Assembly (NCBI GenBank): GCA_028023455.1
Contig: JAQFVV010012535.1
Location: forward strand, 2,914,001 to 2,978,000
Reading direction: 5' to 3'
Length of the DNA stretch: 64,000 nucleotides
DNA from: Epiperipatus broadwayi
Taxonomy: Eukaryota > Onychophora > Udeonychophora > Euonychophora > Peripatidae
The position numbers and the translations under genes were made by a program. Below, piece after piece: positions 12,228-31,040 of this stretch (the stretch's first letter is position 1; each line of letters starts with the position of its first letter). The notes under the pieces are model-generated. The model was not told the DNA's origin. It made no database searches and saw only the letters and a program-made list of their open reading frames with translations.

Positions 12228-12872
12228 TTAACCTTTTCATAGAAGTCTCCAGTTATAATCAACAAGTTGCTCAAAAACCGTCACTTTTTACATTACCATA
12301 GTAAATTTACAGGCATTTTAAAGCTTAAAAGAAGTACTTTAAGATTCAAATTTTAGTTTTAACAATGGAAGAAGGTGATCTTTTCTAGGCACGGATTGAT
12401 TGTTGCTCATATTGGTCAAAAGAGACTGCTTGTCAATAATTTTCACTACTCCAACTTCTTTGATTGATTTTGAAAATCAAAATAAGTTTTAGAGCATTTT
12501 AAAAGTATTTTTTGACATATTATAAATTATTTAGATAAAATATGGTGAAAATAAAATATTTACTTTTACACACATAAAATTGAGAAAGAAATCAATGACT
12601 TCCACAACACTTTTTAATTTGTTACAAACTTTCTTTTTAGGTTTTCTGCTATCAAATATTTTTATAATTATAAATAGAAATTTATTTTTGAAAAAACTTT
12701 TATTCACTTTCATAATCTGACAAATTATTAATATAATTTTTACAAATGAAACTAAAACGAATATATTATTAAAAGATGAATATATTTTTGCTGCTGATTC
12801 TGTAATTGACCAATCAAAAGTTTAGAGTTTTAACTCACTCATCCAATGGACTTTCCACACTTAAAAGGTTAA
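12228..12872. mobile_element. piggyBac-like non-autonomous element at TTAA
   Basis: A 637-bp segment (12232-12868) begins CCTTTT and ends AAAAGG. It is flanked on both sides by TTAA (12228-12231 and 12869-12872). The left pseudo-LTR gives the pre-insertion sequence AGTAAATTAAATAAC with a single TTAA, so boundaries and duplication are fixed to the base. TTAA duplication and CC...GG ends are hallmarks of piggyBac. The perfect terminal repeat is only 6 bp. Internally, ATGGAAGAAGGTGATCTT near 12365 could be a trace of a transposase start, but no transposase is readable. Confidence 0.85.
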
Positions 12873-13595
12873 ATAACAATGTGATTAAACAGCAGTAAAA
12901 TAAAATATTATTACCATATATTACAAACACCCATAGAAAACTACACACAGTTTTTAACAGAAAATTTCAACTATGTTTTCACATACCCCCTAATACTAAC
13001 AGGATTATTAACAATACTAAAGATATAGTAACACCCAACAAGATTTCTTAAGCTGTCTATATTTTATGTGCAGACAACAATTGCTCAGTGTTGTACTACA
13101 GAGAATGAAGGCTACCCTCTTGATAAGAATGTCCCAGCACAGATACTCTTACAACAAAGCCCAAACAGACCCAACATGCAGCTCAATATTTGTGATGCAT
13201 TAAAAATCAGCTGGCCATGCATGTGAACCTGATAATCCAAGAGTGATTTGTAAGGAGAGAAATGATGTTAAAAGAAAAGTTAAAGAAGCATGTTTTTTGC
13301 CATGGATGGTAAAGCTATAAATAGAAAAGATGCATGTTATAAAATTTCTAAGACATGGATTAATTAGATTTACATAGATGTTTCAATTAATTTATATCTA
13401 TTAGCATGTATTTGTATATAGCAGCCTGGTTTTGCTTACTCTTTATTGCCCATGATTATGAGAGCTAAGTTCTCTTGAAAGCAGTCAGACACTAATTATT
13501 ATGTATTTATAATTTATGTTAATTTTTATAATAGATTGGAATTTAACTTTAAGAAGCTTTGCTGTTATGTGTTGATTTGCACATTAAAATTTATA

Positions 13596-13637
13596 TTTTT
13601 TTTTTTTTTTTTTTTTATATATATATATATATATATA
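13596..13637. repeat. T20 tract plus (TA)n in PLE2 tail
   Basis: A run of about 20 T passes into TA repeats; the left pseudo-LTR has only a shorter TA run at the same place, so the tract expanded after duplication. Confidence 0.9.
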
Positions 13638-13675
13638 GTAGGCAGCAGAGTATGAAATAATTTCTATTTAAAAAA

Positions 13676-15485
13676 AAATAAATAAAAATTTGCTGCTGTT
13701 AACCTGGGCATGAAATACTGCACACAAGAAAAATGACAAATTAATCATGTTCATGTGTAGAAAACTTCAAGAAAAGAACTCAACTGGAAATTATAATTGG
13801 GAAGGACTCCATAGAAAGAAAATAAAACCATGGTTAAAGGTATATTTTGTGTGTGGTTCACTATTTTTATTAATAGAAAAAGATTTATTTTGATATAAAA
13901 GTAGTAATTTTTTTTGTATGAATTGATAATTTTAAATATTTTCATTAAGTTAATGTTTTCAAATTGTGAGACATATATTTTTTTAAATCCAGTCAATTTT
14001 GTCTTCAAAATTATAAAATTGTTTTTGGAAAATTTTAATTTTTTTAAATTAATTTTTTTAAACATGTTTTCCTCCTTTCATTTATTTTCCCTCCTAAAAC
14101 ATAACAAACTAATTCAAAGATTATTACCTTTGATTTTATATATGTTGTTTTTCCAACTCTTAGTTATTTTAAAGAAATAACTTAATTAAAAGTCACATTA
14201 TGAATAGAAATCAGCTGATTTATTATAATTTTATGAAAGTATATTTTAAAATTTCATCTAATCATGTAATTTTTTTGTTTATTGTTAATCAATTCATTAT
14301 TAAATAATTGTTTTAAGAAATATTTTTAAATCTTAATTTCTTTATTTTATCCAGTTTCTGTTTCATAAATTGCAGTGTGTGAGACTTTATTTCATGACAG
14401 CTTAATGATTTAGGATTTTTTAATGATTCCAATAAAAAAAATTACTTTAAATAGAGTAAACCTAGAAATTATTTGAAGTGATTTATAATAAGCAGATTTA
14501 TTTATTTATTCATCTCTTCCTCACAGTAATAGTTTATAGAGTTTTTGTTTCCTGAGCTAGATTCATGCATAGTATTTAGTTATATGAGGTAGGAGTTTAT
14601 GTTTAGTGTTATAAACATCCTATTTATGGTGATTTCATTACTTCTCAAAACCTGGCCTAGGGCAAAGGGATATCTTTTAAAGTCCATGCACTTCATTTCA
14701 TTTTATTTATTATTTCTTTAGAAATTTAGTTTATAGTTGGCCAGTACATTACCCTTTCAACGATTTTTTTTAATTGGATGATTAAAAAAAAAAATTTTAT
14801 GTGCCAACTCAAACTTTAACAAAATCTTTTTTAAAAATAACCTTTTATAATAATATATATACGTGTTTTTTTTTGTAAAAAGTTATTACTGAATTTTAAA
14901 TTAAAAAAAAAAGAAATTTTAAAAAAAAAATTTTTTTTATTTTTAAAAAATAGGAAAAAAAATATAAAAATGATTTTTTAAAAAAAAAAATTTGAATTTA
15001 AAAATTATATTAAAAAAAAAAAAAACCCGAGGGGGAAGGGGGGGGGGGGGGGAGGGGTTAATGGTGTTAAGCGACTAGGGCATTGATGATGATCAGTATG
15101 TTTTTAGTATCTCAGTATTATTTGACTAATTGTTGTATTTTAATGAAGTATCACATAAATATGTGCATCCAGATAATTTTTTTGTATTTGTGTCCTACAT
15201 TTGGCAGTGTCTAAATAATTATCTTGATCTACATTGGACCACTTTGAAATAGTCACAAGATTGACATTTGGTTTATTTTTACTGTTGATAATCCATGATG
15301 ATGAATGATTATTATTTTTGTGTAATGTCAGTGAACTTATAGTTAGTCCTGTGCTGATCTCTCAAGCTCATTTCTTTTATATTTAATTTTATATTTTGTT
15401 TATTTGGGGATGATGATTGTTTTCCATCTTATAATTCAGCCTTAATTTTCTGTACAGTTACAATTGTTGTCCAACTTGTGGGACC
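13676..15485 (-). repeat. Dispersed repeat of unknown class, copy 2 (inverted)
   Basis: The reverse complement aligns with 5077-6510. It is longer because 14780-15060 carries A/T homopolymer runs and a G-rich tract absent from copy 1. It begins a few bases after the PLE2 pseudo-LTR end, so PLE2 may have inserted at its edge. Confidence 0.75.
15029..15057. repeat. G-rich homopolymer tract
   Basis: Runs of 5, about 15 and 4 G are separated by AA and A, preceded by a 13-A run. It could form a quadruplex, or be an assembly artefact at a difficult homopolymer region. Confidence 0.9.
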
Positions 15486-23936
<8,451 letters not shown>

Positions 23937-23938
<2 letters not shown>

Positions 23939-24869
23939 TATCGCTTCATTGCTACCCTAACGTCAATATAATTAGTGTTCTTAAAGTAATTAAAGCTATC
24001 ACTTTAAAGTGTGTTAAAATAAAAAATAATAATTACTTTTTTAGAAAAAAAAAATATTACGATTTGGTTTTTCCTATGTTCCTTCTACTAAAACACAATT
24101 TCCTTTTTACCTTTATTCTTTAATTTTTTCTATATAGATTGGGAATTTGTAAATTTTAATTTCCACGAAACCAATTTGTTTTCAAATACCTTTGAGAGAA
24201 TTGATAGGTTAATGCTAAACTAATAATAATAGTAATAATTTAAATTTGTAATTTTAGTTTTGTTTGCCGAAATGAAACAGTATAAATTTTTAACAGAGAA
24301 TTAAAAAAAAAAAATTTTCTCTTTATGTGTAGACATATAAAAGTTCAAATGAGTGGAAAGTAAAATTAAAAAATTATTTCATCTTATATTTAATTAAATT
24401 GTATTTACTTTATATCGTTTTTTTTATATTTATTTTTATCGCACAAAATATTTACTGCTCTTCTTTAAACTTAATATTTTCAACTTTTGTATTATTGAAC
24501 CCTTTTTTTTTTAAAAAAAACTTTAAGTTCAATAAATTTAGATGAGCTAATATTAAATATATATATTTAATATTTATTTATTGGCAAAGTCGTTCACATA
24601 TTTTAAAATCCTTGTATATATATATATATAAATCCATCCATTAATATACATATGGGGGGGGGGGGTTCGTGACGTATGAGATGTAACGAATGAAAACAAA
24701 TACTACGACTAATTTTTTTGCGATCAGATGAAAATAATCCAATTTTATATATGCGAAGGTGTAATTAATACGCTTCATATCACTCTAAAATAATGTACAT
24801 CTAAGAAAAATATTATTCTGCTGAATTTTGCTCCTAGTAGTACTTCTAGGTAAGTATTTTAGAGCATAT
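23937..24869. other. No recognisable gene; AT-rich DNA with G12 run
   Basis: Non-coding AT-rich sequence. It contains a short TA run at 24621 and an uninterrupted G12 at 24654-24665. It ends at the target-site duplication of the RTE LINE. Confidence 0.55.
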
Positions 24870-24881
24870 ATATATTATTCC

Positions 24882-27713
24882 TTTTTATTTAGGTACTTAC
24901 AACTGCAGATCACTTTCAAGTGAAGGAAGATTGCAAGAATTAGATGAAGAACTGTCTTATATTAAATGGGACATTATTGGACTTTGTGAAGTTAGAAGAA
25001 AAGGAGAAGAAACAATTGATTTAAAAAGTTGACATATACTCTATTATAAAGGCACACATATTGGAAATACAAGTGGAGTAGGATTCATTATAAATAAAAA
25101 GTGGAAGAACAATATTGTGGAGATTGATGGTGTATCAGACAGAGTGGCAAGATTAGTTATACAACTTAATAGCAGATATCAAATGCAGATAATTCAGGTT
25201 TATACCCCAACAAGTTCTCATAGTGATGAAGTAGTAGAAGATTTTTATATGGATGTACAAAAGGCTTTTGATCAGAGTAAACAACATTTTAAAATTGTTA
25301 TGGGAGACTTTAATGCTAAAATTGGTAGACAAATGAAAGATGAAATTGCTGTAGGTAATTTTGGTTATGGTAATAGAAATGAGAGAGGACATAGACTTGT
25401 GGAGTTTGCAGAAAAAGAAAAACTTTATATTATGAATTCATTTTTTGAGAAAAATGTTAAAAGGAAATGGACATGGAAGCATCCAAATGAAGGTACAGCA
25501 GAATTGGATTATATTTTGACTAACAGAAAATACATATTTCAAGATTGTAATGTTCTTAATAAATTTAACACAGGAAGTGATCATCGATTAGTAAGGTGTA
25601 AGTTACGTGTTAATGTAAAACTAGAGAGACAAAAATTATTAAGAAAAACAATATTTACAGTTGATATTCCTAATCTTCAGAAACATTCTAATGAATTTAA
25701 ATTAGAACTTACAAATAGGTTTCAAGTGTTAGGAGATTTTGAACATGATTCAGATTTGAATGAAATTAATATGAAAATAACTGATACACTTTTAAAAACT
25801 GCAACAAACATAGCTGGTAGAAAAAAGCAGCAATTGACTAATAAAATTTCTACTGAGACTAGAGAATTTATGAAGAAAAGAAGGAATATGAAGATATACA
25901 AAAATGATGTATTAAAAAGAATTGAATATCTCGAATTTTGTAAAATGGTACGGAAAAGAGTTGAAAATGATATAAGAAAGTATAACTGTGAAATAGCAAG
26001 GAAAGCTGCAGAAGAAAATAAAAGTCTCAAAAATGTTAAACAACATTTTGGTATTGGTAGGAAATTTATATCTGCAATAAGAAAAAAAGATGGAATTATT
26101 ACTAAAAAGAGAGATGACATCATGAAATTGGTAGAAGATTTTTATCAAGAATTATATAGTAATAAAGAACAAGTACCTCCTATATCTATTACATCTTCCG
26201 AATTGCCCAGAATTTTAAATGAAGAAGTGAGACATGCAATTAAGTGTATGAAGAAAGGAAATGCTCCAGGAAATGATGGAATTATAATTGATGTATTAAA
26301 AGAAGCAGGTGAAGAAATAGAAACAATTTTAGCAAAGTTATATACCAAATGTCTAAATGATAAAGATGTACCGGAAGATTAGAAGAATGCAGTAATAATA
26401 TTAATTTTTAAAAAAGGTGATAAAGAAGATATTAGAAATTACAGACCTATTAGCCTTTTATCAGTTTTATATAAAATTTTTACCAAGATAATTACAACTC
26501 GTCTACAGAGAACTTTGGATTTCCACCAACCAAGAGAACAAGCTGGATTTAAAAGTGGTTTTAGTACAATAGATCATATCCAGGTATTGAGAGAAGTCAT
26601 AGAAAGGACAAATGAATATGAGTTGTCATTATGTTTTGGATTTGTAGATGATGAAAAGGCATTCGATTCTATACACATTTCTTCAGTGATTAAAGCATTG
26701 GATCATCAAGGTATAGATCCAGGATATTGTCATATTTTAAAGAATATTTATAAAAATGCAACAGCAACAATTAGATTACATAATGATACTGGAAAATTCA
26801 ACATTGAGAAAGGTGTAAGACAAGGTGACTCCATATCTCCAAAACTCTTTACAGCAGTGCTGCAGTAAGTATTTTGTGGATTAAAATGGGAAACTAAAGG
26901 AGTGAAAGTAAATGGAGAGTATTTAAGTCATTTAGATTTCACAGATGATGTAGTTGTTTTTGCAAATAATGCTTCAGAGCTGCAGGAAATGTTGCAGGAG
27001 TTAGCAGATGAAAGTAGAAAAGTAGGACTAAAGATAAATGTTAAAAAGATGAAAGTAATGTTTAATTGATTTGCTCAAAATATGAAAATAAAGATTGATT
27101 ATGAAGAATTAGAAGAAGTTAACAGTTACAAATACCTTGGTCAGATTATTAATACAGATGGAAACATAATGGAGGAAATTAATCATAGAATTAAAATTGG
27201 TTGGAGTGCTTTTGGTAGAAATAACTTGATACTAAAAGGAAATATGCCTATGTGTTTGAAAAGGATGGTTTTTAACAAATGTGTTTTACTAATTCCTACT
27301 TATGGATCTGAGACTTGGACACTTAATAGAAGAGCAATACAGAGACTTCAGACAACTCAAAGGAGTATGGAGAGATGTATGTTGGGAGTAACAAGAATAG
27401 ATTGAAAACGCAATGTATGGGTAAGACAACAAACAGGTGTTACTGACCTTATTGAAAAAATTAAAAGATTGAAATGGAGTTGGGCTGGACATATTGCTAG
27501 AAGAGATGATAATAGATGGATAATTGAAATTTTAAACTGGATTCCAAGAGATTGTAAAAGACCCAGAAAGAGACCACATGTGAGATGGATGGATGAAATA
27601 AGAAAATGTGCAGGGGTGTTGTGGAGAAGAGAAGCTAAAGATCGGAGAAGATGGATTAAACTTGGAGAGACCTTCATCCTGCAGTGGATTGATAATGGTT
27701 GATGATGATGATG
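24882..27713 (+). mobile_element. RTE-type LINE, nearly full length, with 12-bp TSD
   Basis: The 12-bp direct repeat ATATATTATTCC occurs at 24870-24881 and 27714-27725, directly outside the element. The 5' end is truncated relative to the copy at 1-800, which has more leader. The 3' end is a short GATGATGAT-type run (27701-27713), typical for RTE elements. The coding frame spans nearly the whole element. Other copies of the family in the window: 1-800, 40820-41820 and 63873-64000. Confidence 0.9.
24892..27702 (+). pseudogene. RTE endonuclease-reverse transcriptase with five in-frame stops
   Basis: One frame runs the full 937 codons without a frameshift and is interrupted only by stops at 25030 (TGA), 26380 (TAG), 26866 (TAA), 27067 (TGA) and 27403 (TGA), before the natural TGA at 27700. 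Endonuclease: GTYNCRSL start, WDIIGLCEVR, GVGFI, IIQVYTPTSS, MGDFNAKIG, RKWTWKHPNEGTAELDYIL and [69 protein letters not shown] and FTDD at 26938-26949, where FADD is usual. The C-terminus has YKYLGQII, SETWTL, WAGHIARR and WRREAKDRRRW, all RTE hallmarks. Copy 1 shows that the stop at 25030 was Trp. Confidence 0.88.
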
Positions 27714-27966
27714 ATATATTATTCCACTCTTTATTACTTTTCTTAAGAAAGTTGTATTTTTGGTTGTCAAATATTGCAGAGCAACATCGAAGTCATATAT
27801 TTCTGGGAATATGAATAATTACTGTGGCATTATAAAGATAAAAGGATTTAATACTTTTTTCAAACTATTGTTTAAGATTAATTATACCTTGCTTATGAAA
27901 TATAAAGTGTCGTTAAAGATGAGAAGCATGGATGTGTTTGAAAAATGTGTATCATATCTTCTAAAT

Positions 27967-28480
27967 CAGTGGTCAACAAACTGTAACTCGTGAGTCAAAT
28001 GTGGTTATTTAATCCTTTTCACATGGATCTTTTTAATCTTGATAAACATACTACAAATTTTTATTTCCTCTTATAACTTGTAAATAAATATTTTGATGAT
28101 TCTAGGAGAGACAAAATGCACATTGCAAATTGTTTCTTGAATTCAACCTTCTTATAGAATAGTAATTATTGCAGAGTTATAATTATTTATTAAGCGCATA
28201 TGAAATATATGTATATAATGAATATTTAAATATTAGAAATTTGTTAATAAATCAAACTGTCAAAGTAATTTTTTGTTTTTATGTATTTTTTTTTAAGAGA
28301 ATTTTTATTTTCATTAGGGTGTATACAGATTTTATTATATTCTATTATTAAAATCAATGTTAAATTATATTCATAACCATTAAGTATTCTTCATCATATT
28401 CTTCCATGTAGCCCTTTAATGATCGAGGGAGGGGTTAAACAAAATGGCTCTTCATGGTAAAAAATTTGCTGACACCTACT
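27967..28480. mobile_element. hAT-like MITE
   Basis: The left end CAGTGGTCAACAAACTG followed by ACTCGTGAGTCAAATGTGG matches the familiar hAT non-autonomous terminus. The right end, reverse complemented, reads AGTAGGTGTCAGCAAATTTT and then a GAAGAGCCATTTTG block, the matching inverted end. Flanking bases TTCTAAAT on the left and TCTAGAT on the right resemble a decayed 8-bp duplication. The interior of about 450 bp is AT-rich without transposase. Confidence 0.75.
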
Positions 28481-30640
28481 CTAGATGATTATTACTCAAA
28501 ACACATGTAAAATCCATATTCAATTTAAATCAATTAAAGTGGTAGGTTTTGATAGGACTTGTATCAAGTAATAAGTTAAACAAAATTTTTAACCATGATT
28601 AATCTGATTAAAATATTGACAATTGGCAGAATTGATCATATATATCTATTAGGATAGATTTTTTCTTTAAATATTTAATTAAAACACCAGCTAAAAATTT
28701 GATATTATAATAGACCAACAGATTTGCATGCTTGATATCATGATCAATAAAAAATGAATGAATTGTATATGGAAATGGAGCAAACAATGTATAGGTGGAG
28801 AAGTGGCTTTCAGGATTGAAGAAAATAAGGTTGCGATGTAAATTTTAACTCCAATATAGAAGACAAATGAATGAGTACATATTAGATGAAGACCAACTTT
28901 AAAAATAGGAAAACAAGCAGTTGTAATTATTAATAGATGTGATGATAATTCACGGAGGTAGAATTTCATGTTAGACATTAGATTTTTAACAGTAATTCTG
29001 AAAGGTTGCACCAGTCGACTATAGTAAGCAAATGTACCACCCAGAATAGCATTAACAATACTCACTTTTAATGTAGAATAAAAAAAATTTGGGCAGAAGT
29101 ATTTTATTTTTGTACAGAACTTGTTAATGACAAAAATATTTAGATGATGACTTAATTATGTTTTAGATAAATTGATTGGAATTCTAAAAGAAGGTGATTA
29201 AATACCTGTGAAGAATGATGGAAGATTGTGACCTGTAGCTACCTGCTACATGAATGATTTGCAAACCTTTTTCCTTTATAAGATAATTCATTCTACCCAC
29301 AAGATATTACAAAATTTAGAATTAATAGTTAATTTATGGAGAGGTCATGTGGAAGATTATATAACATTTGAATATGAGAAGTGACAAGGTAAACTTTAAT
29401 CTAGGAATCTTTAGCTTTTAAAGTCATCTCTGTACCATTGTCCTATACTACAAATGACATTAAAGTCTAGTACTTTTAGATTATACAATCCACTATTACA
29501 GATCTTCTTTTACAGAATTCTACTATACTATTAAAACTTTTCTATGATATACAGATTTAAGATAACAAGATCAAGACATCATTAGGATGTGTTGACAGTT
29601 GAATGAAAAGATTAAACATTGTAATGTATAATATATTAAGTAAATGAATTGTTGAGAGACAAAATGAACATACATAGATTTAAACATTTATTAATCATTA
29701 AATTTGGGATTATAAAAGATTATGTTCTAATGGACTATTTTCAGGCCTTCTTTATGTACAAAAATATAAAAAATGGAAGACAATTATGATATAATTATGA
29801 GAAGTGGCTTTAGCATAAAAAGGCAGATCTTAAAACAATACAAAACTATTATTTCTATTACCAGAATGAAAGCTATTTTAATGTGAACTAAATAAATTAT
29901 TTTCTAAAAATTTGATTTTTAAATCTTAATGCAAATAAACTGATTAATTTTATATCAATCACTAAAATGTAATCCAAAACAGTAATTTCTTTTGTTTAAA
30001 TTTATTTATTCATTTTCTTTCTTTATTAATGCTTTATTTTGAAAAACAACATATATTAATAATAAGCAGGAATTTGTAATTGTTTTTATGTTAACTGTTT
30101 GAAATGATGGTTTGTTGTTTGTCATGTGATTAACAATCTCACCACTAATCAATGTACATAATAATATTAAAACAATATATATATAGAAGAAACGTGAAAA
30201 TTTTTATAAACTGTAGAATAAAGACATATAATCAGAATACATTTAGTTACTTCATATTAAAATCATAATACTAGTTGTGAGTACACAAGAATAAAATAGA
30301 TATTAAGATTCTTATAAGATTTACAAATAGCACAACACAGTTTTAATGTAGTTTGACTATGTTAAAGTTGTTGTCAAGTGTCCAAAATTATCTCCAAGGA
30401 GGTAAAAATAAATCTAGTAAGAGGTATTGAGAGTGCACTATAGCAAACAAATATTTCTATAACAATAAAAACATTAATATGTCTGTTATATTTCAAATAT
30501 AATAAAAGTATTAGATAATAAAGATAACAACACAACTGTTTTGATATGCAATTTAAAATTTATGTGATAGAATTGGAAATATCATAATATATTTTAACAG
30601 CATTTTTATTTACCTTCTCTATATCTCTTACTGTAATGGT
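28481..30640. other. No recognisable gene
   Basis: AT-rich unique-looking DNA. The longest open frame (28691-29065, minus, 124 codons) shows no motif I recognise and no splice or start context, so I treat it as chance. Confidence 0.5.
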
Positions 30641-30647
30641 TAGTAAA

Positions 30648-31031
30648 TAATGATAGATGCCAGATAATGTTTAATAAATTTCTATCCTATGCTGTCCTAT
30701 TCAAATTCCACAGACTACTTTCAAGCTTATGGAATATATCAGAGTAGAGCTTAGGATCTCAGAGTAGTACATTTAGATATTTAGTATCTAATGCACTTTC
30801 TTTCTAGCTACCATCATTTATCCTCTATGTTATATTGTAAAGCTATTAGCCAAAATTAAAAAAATGTATGCTTTTAATCCAAATCAACTTGCTTGTATAG
30901 TCATATAGATATGGATCTAGTTCAATTTCTATATATCACAATATCCTCATTGATAAAACCTTGAAGCGAGTTTAGGGATTTTGAATAAGACAGAACAGGA
31001 TAGGAATTTATTAAGATCTTTTATCTGGCAT
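30648..31031. repeat. Imperfect inverted repeat, about 58-bp arms
   Basis: The left arm (30648-30703) and the reverse complement of 30972-31031 share ATGCCAGATAA, TTAATAAATT and CTATCCT...CTGTC.TATTCAAA with a few indels. The 270-bp loop is non-coding. It could be an old foldback or MITE; no target duplication was found. Confidence 0.6.
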
Positions 31032-31040
31032 TTATCATGA

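Larger units (their letters stand above)
9778..13670 (+). mobile_element. Penelope-like element PLE2 with pseudo-LTRs
   Basis: Two direct repeats, 9778-10459 and 12181-13670, flank a central reverse transcriptase region. Each repeat carries the 3' GIY-YIG endonuclease remnant and ends with the same GCAGCAGAGT...GAAATAATTTCTATTTA tail. This is the pseudo-LTR organisation known for Penelope-like elements, in which a 3' portion of one copy is repeated upstream. The left repeat lacks about 150 bp present in the right one. The right repeat is interrupted by a 637-bp TTAA-flanked insertion. The coding frames are broken. Confidence 0.8.
12181..13670 (+). repeat. PLE2 right pseudo-LTR with endonuclease, split by insertion
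   Basis: After removing 12232-12872 it aligns to the left repeat. It encodes the GIY-YIG endonuclease: near 13075-13110 NNCSVLYYRE (YVGET position), then HRYSYNK near 13140-13160, and CKERNDVKRKVKEACFLPW near 13244-13305, all with stops between. It ends in a T20/TA tract and GAAATAATTTCTATTTA. The stretch at 12905-13070 is absent from the left copy. Confidence 0.8.

Noticed and set aside
25153-26348. Minus-strand open frames opposite the RTE coding region (and 119-358 opposite copy 1)
   Set aside because: Shadows of the RTE reading frame on the other strand.
28691-29065. 124-codon minus-strand open frame
   Set aside because: No recognisable domain, hydrophobic low-complexity composition as expected of AT-rich DNA, no homologous copy in the window.
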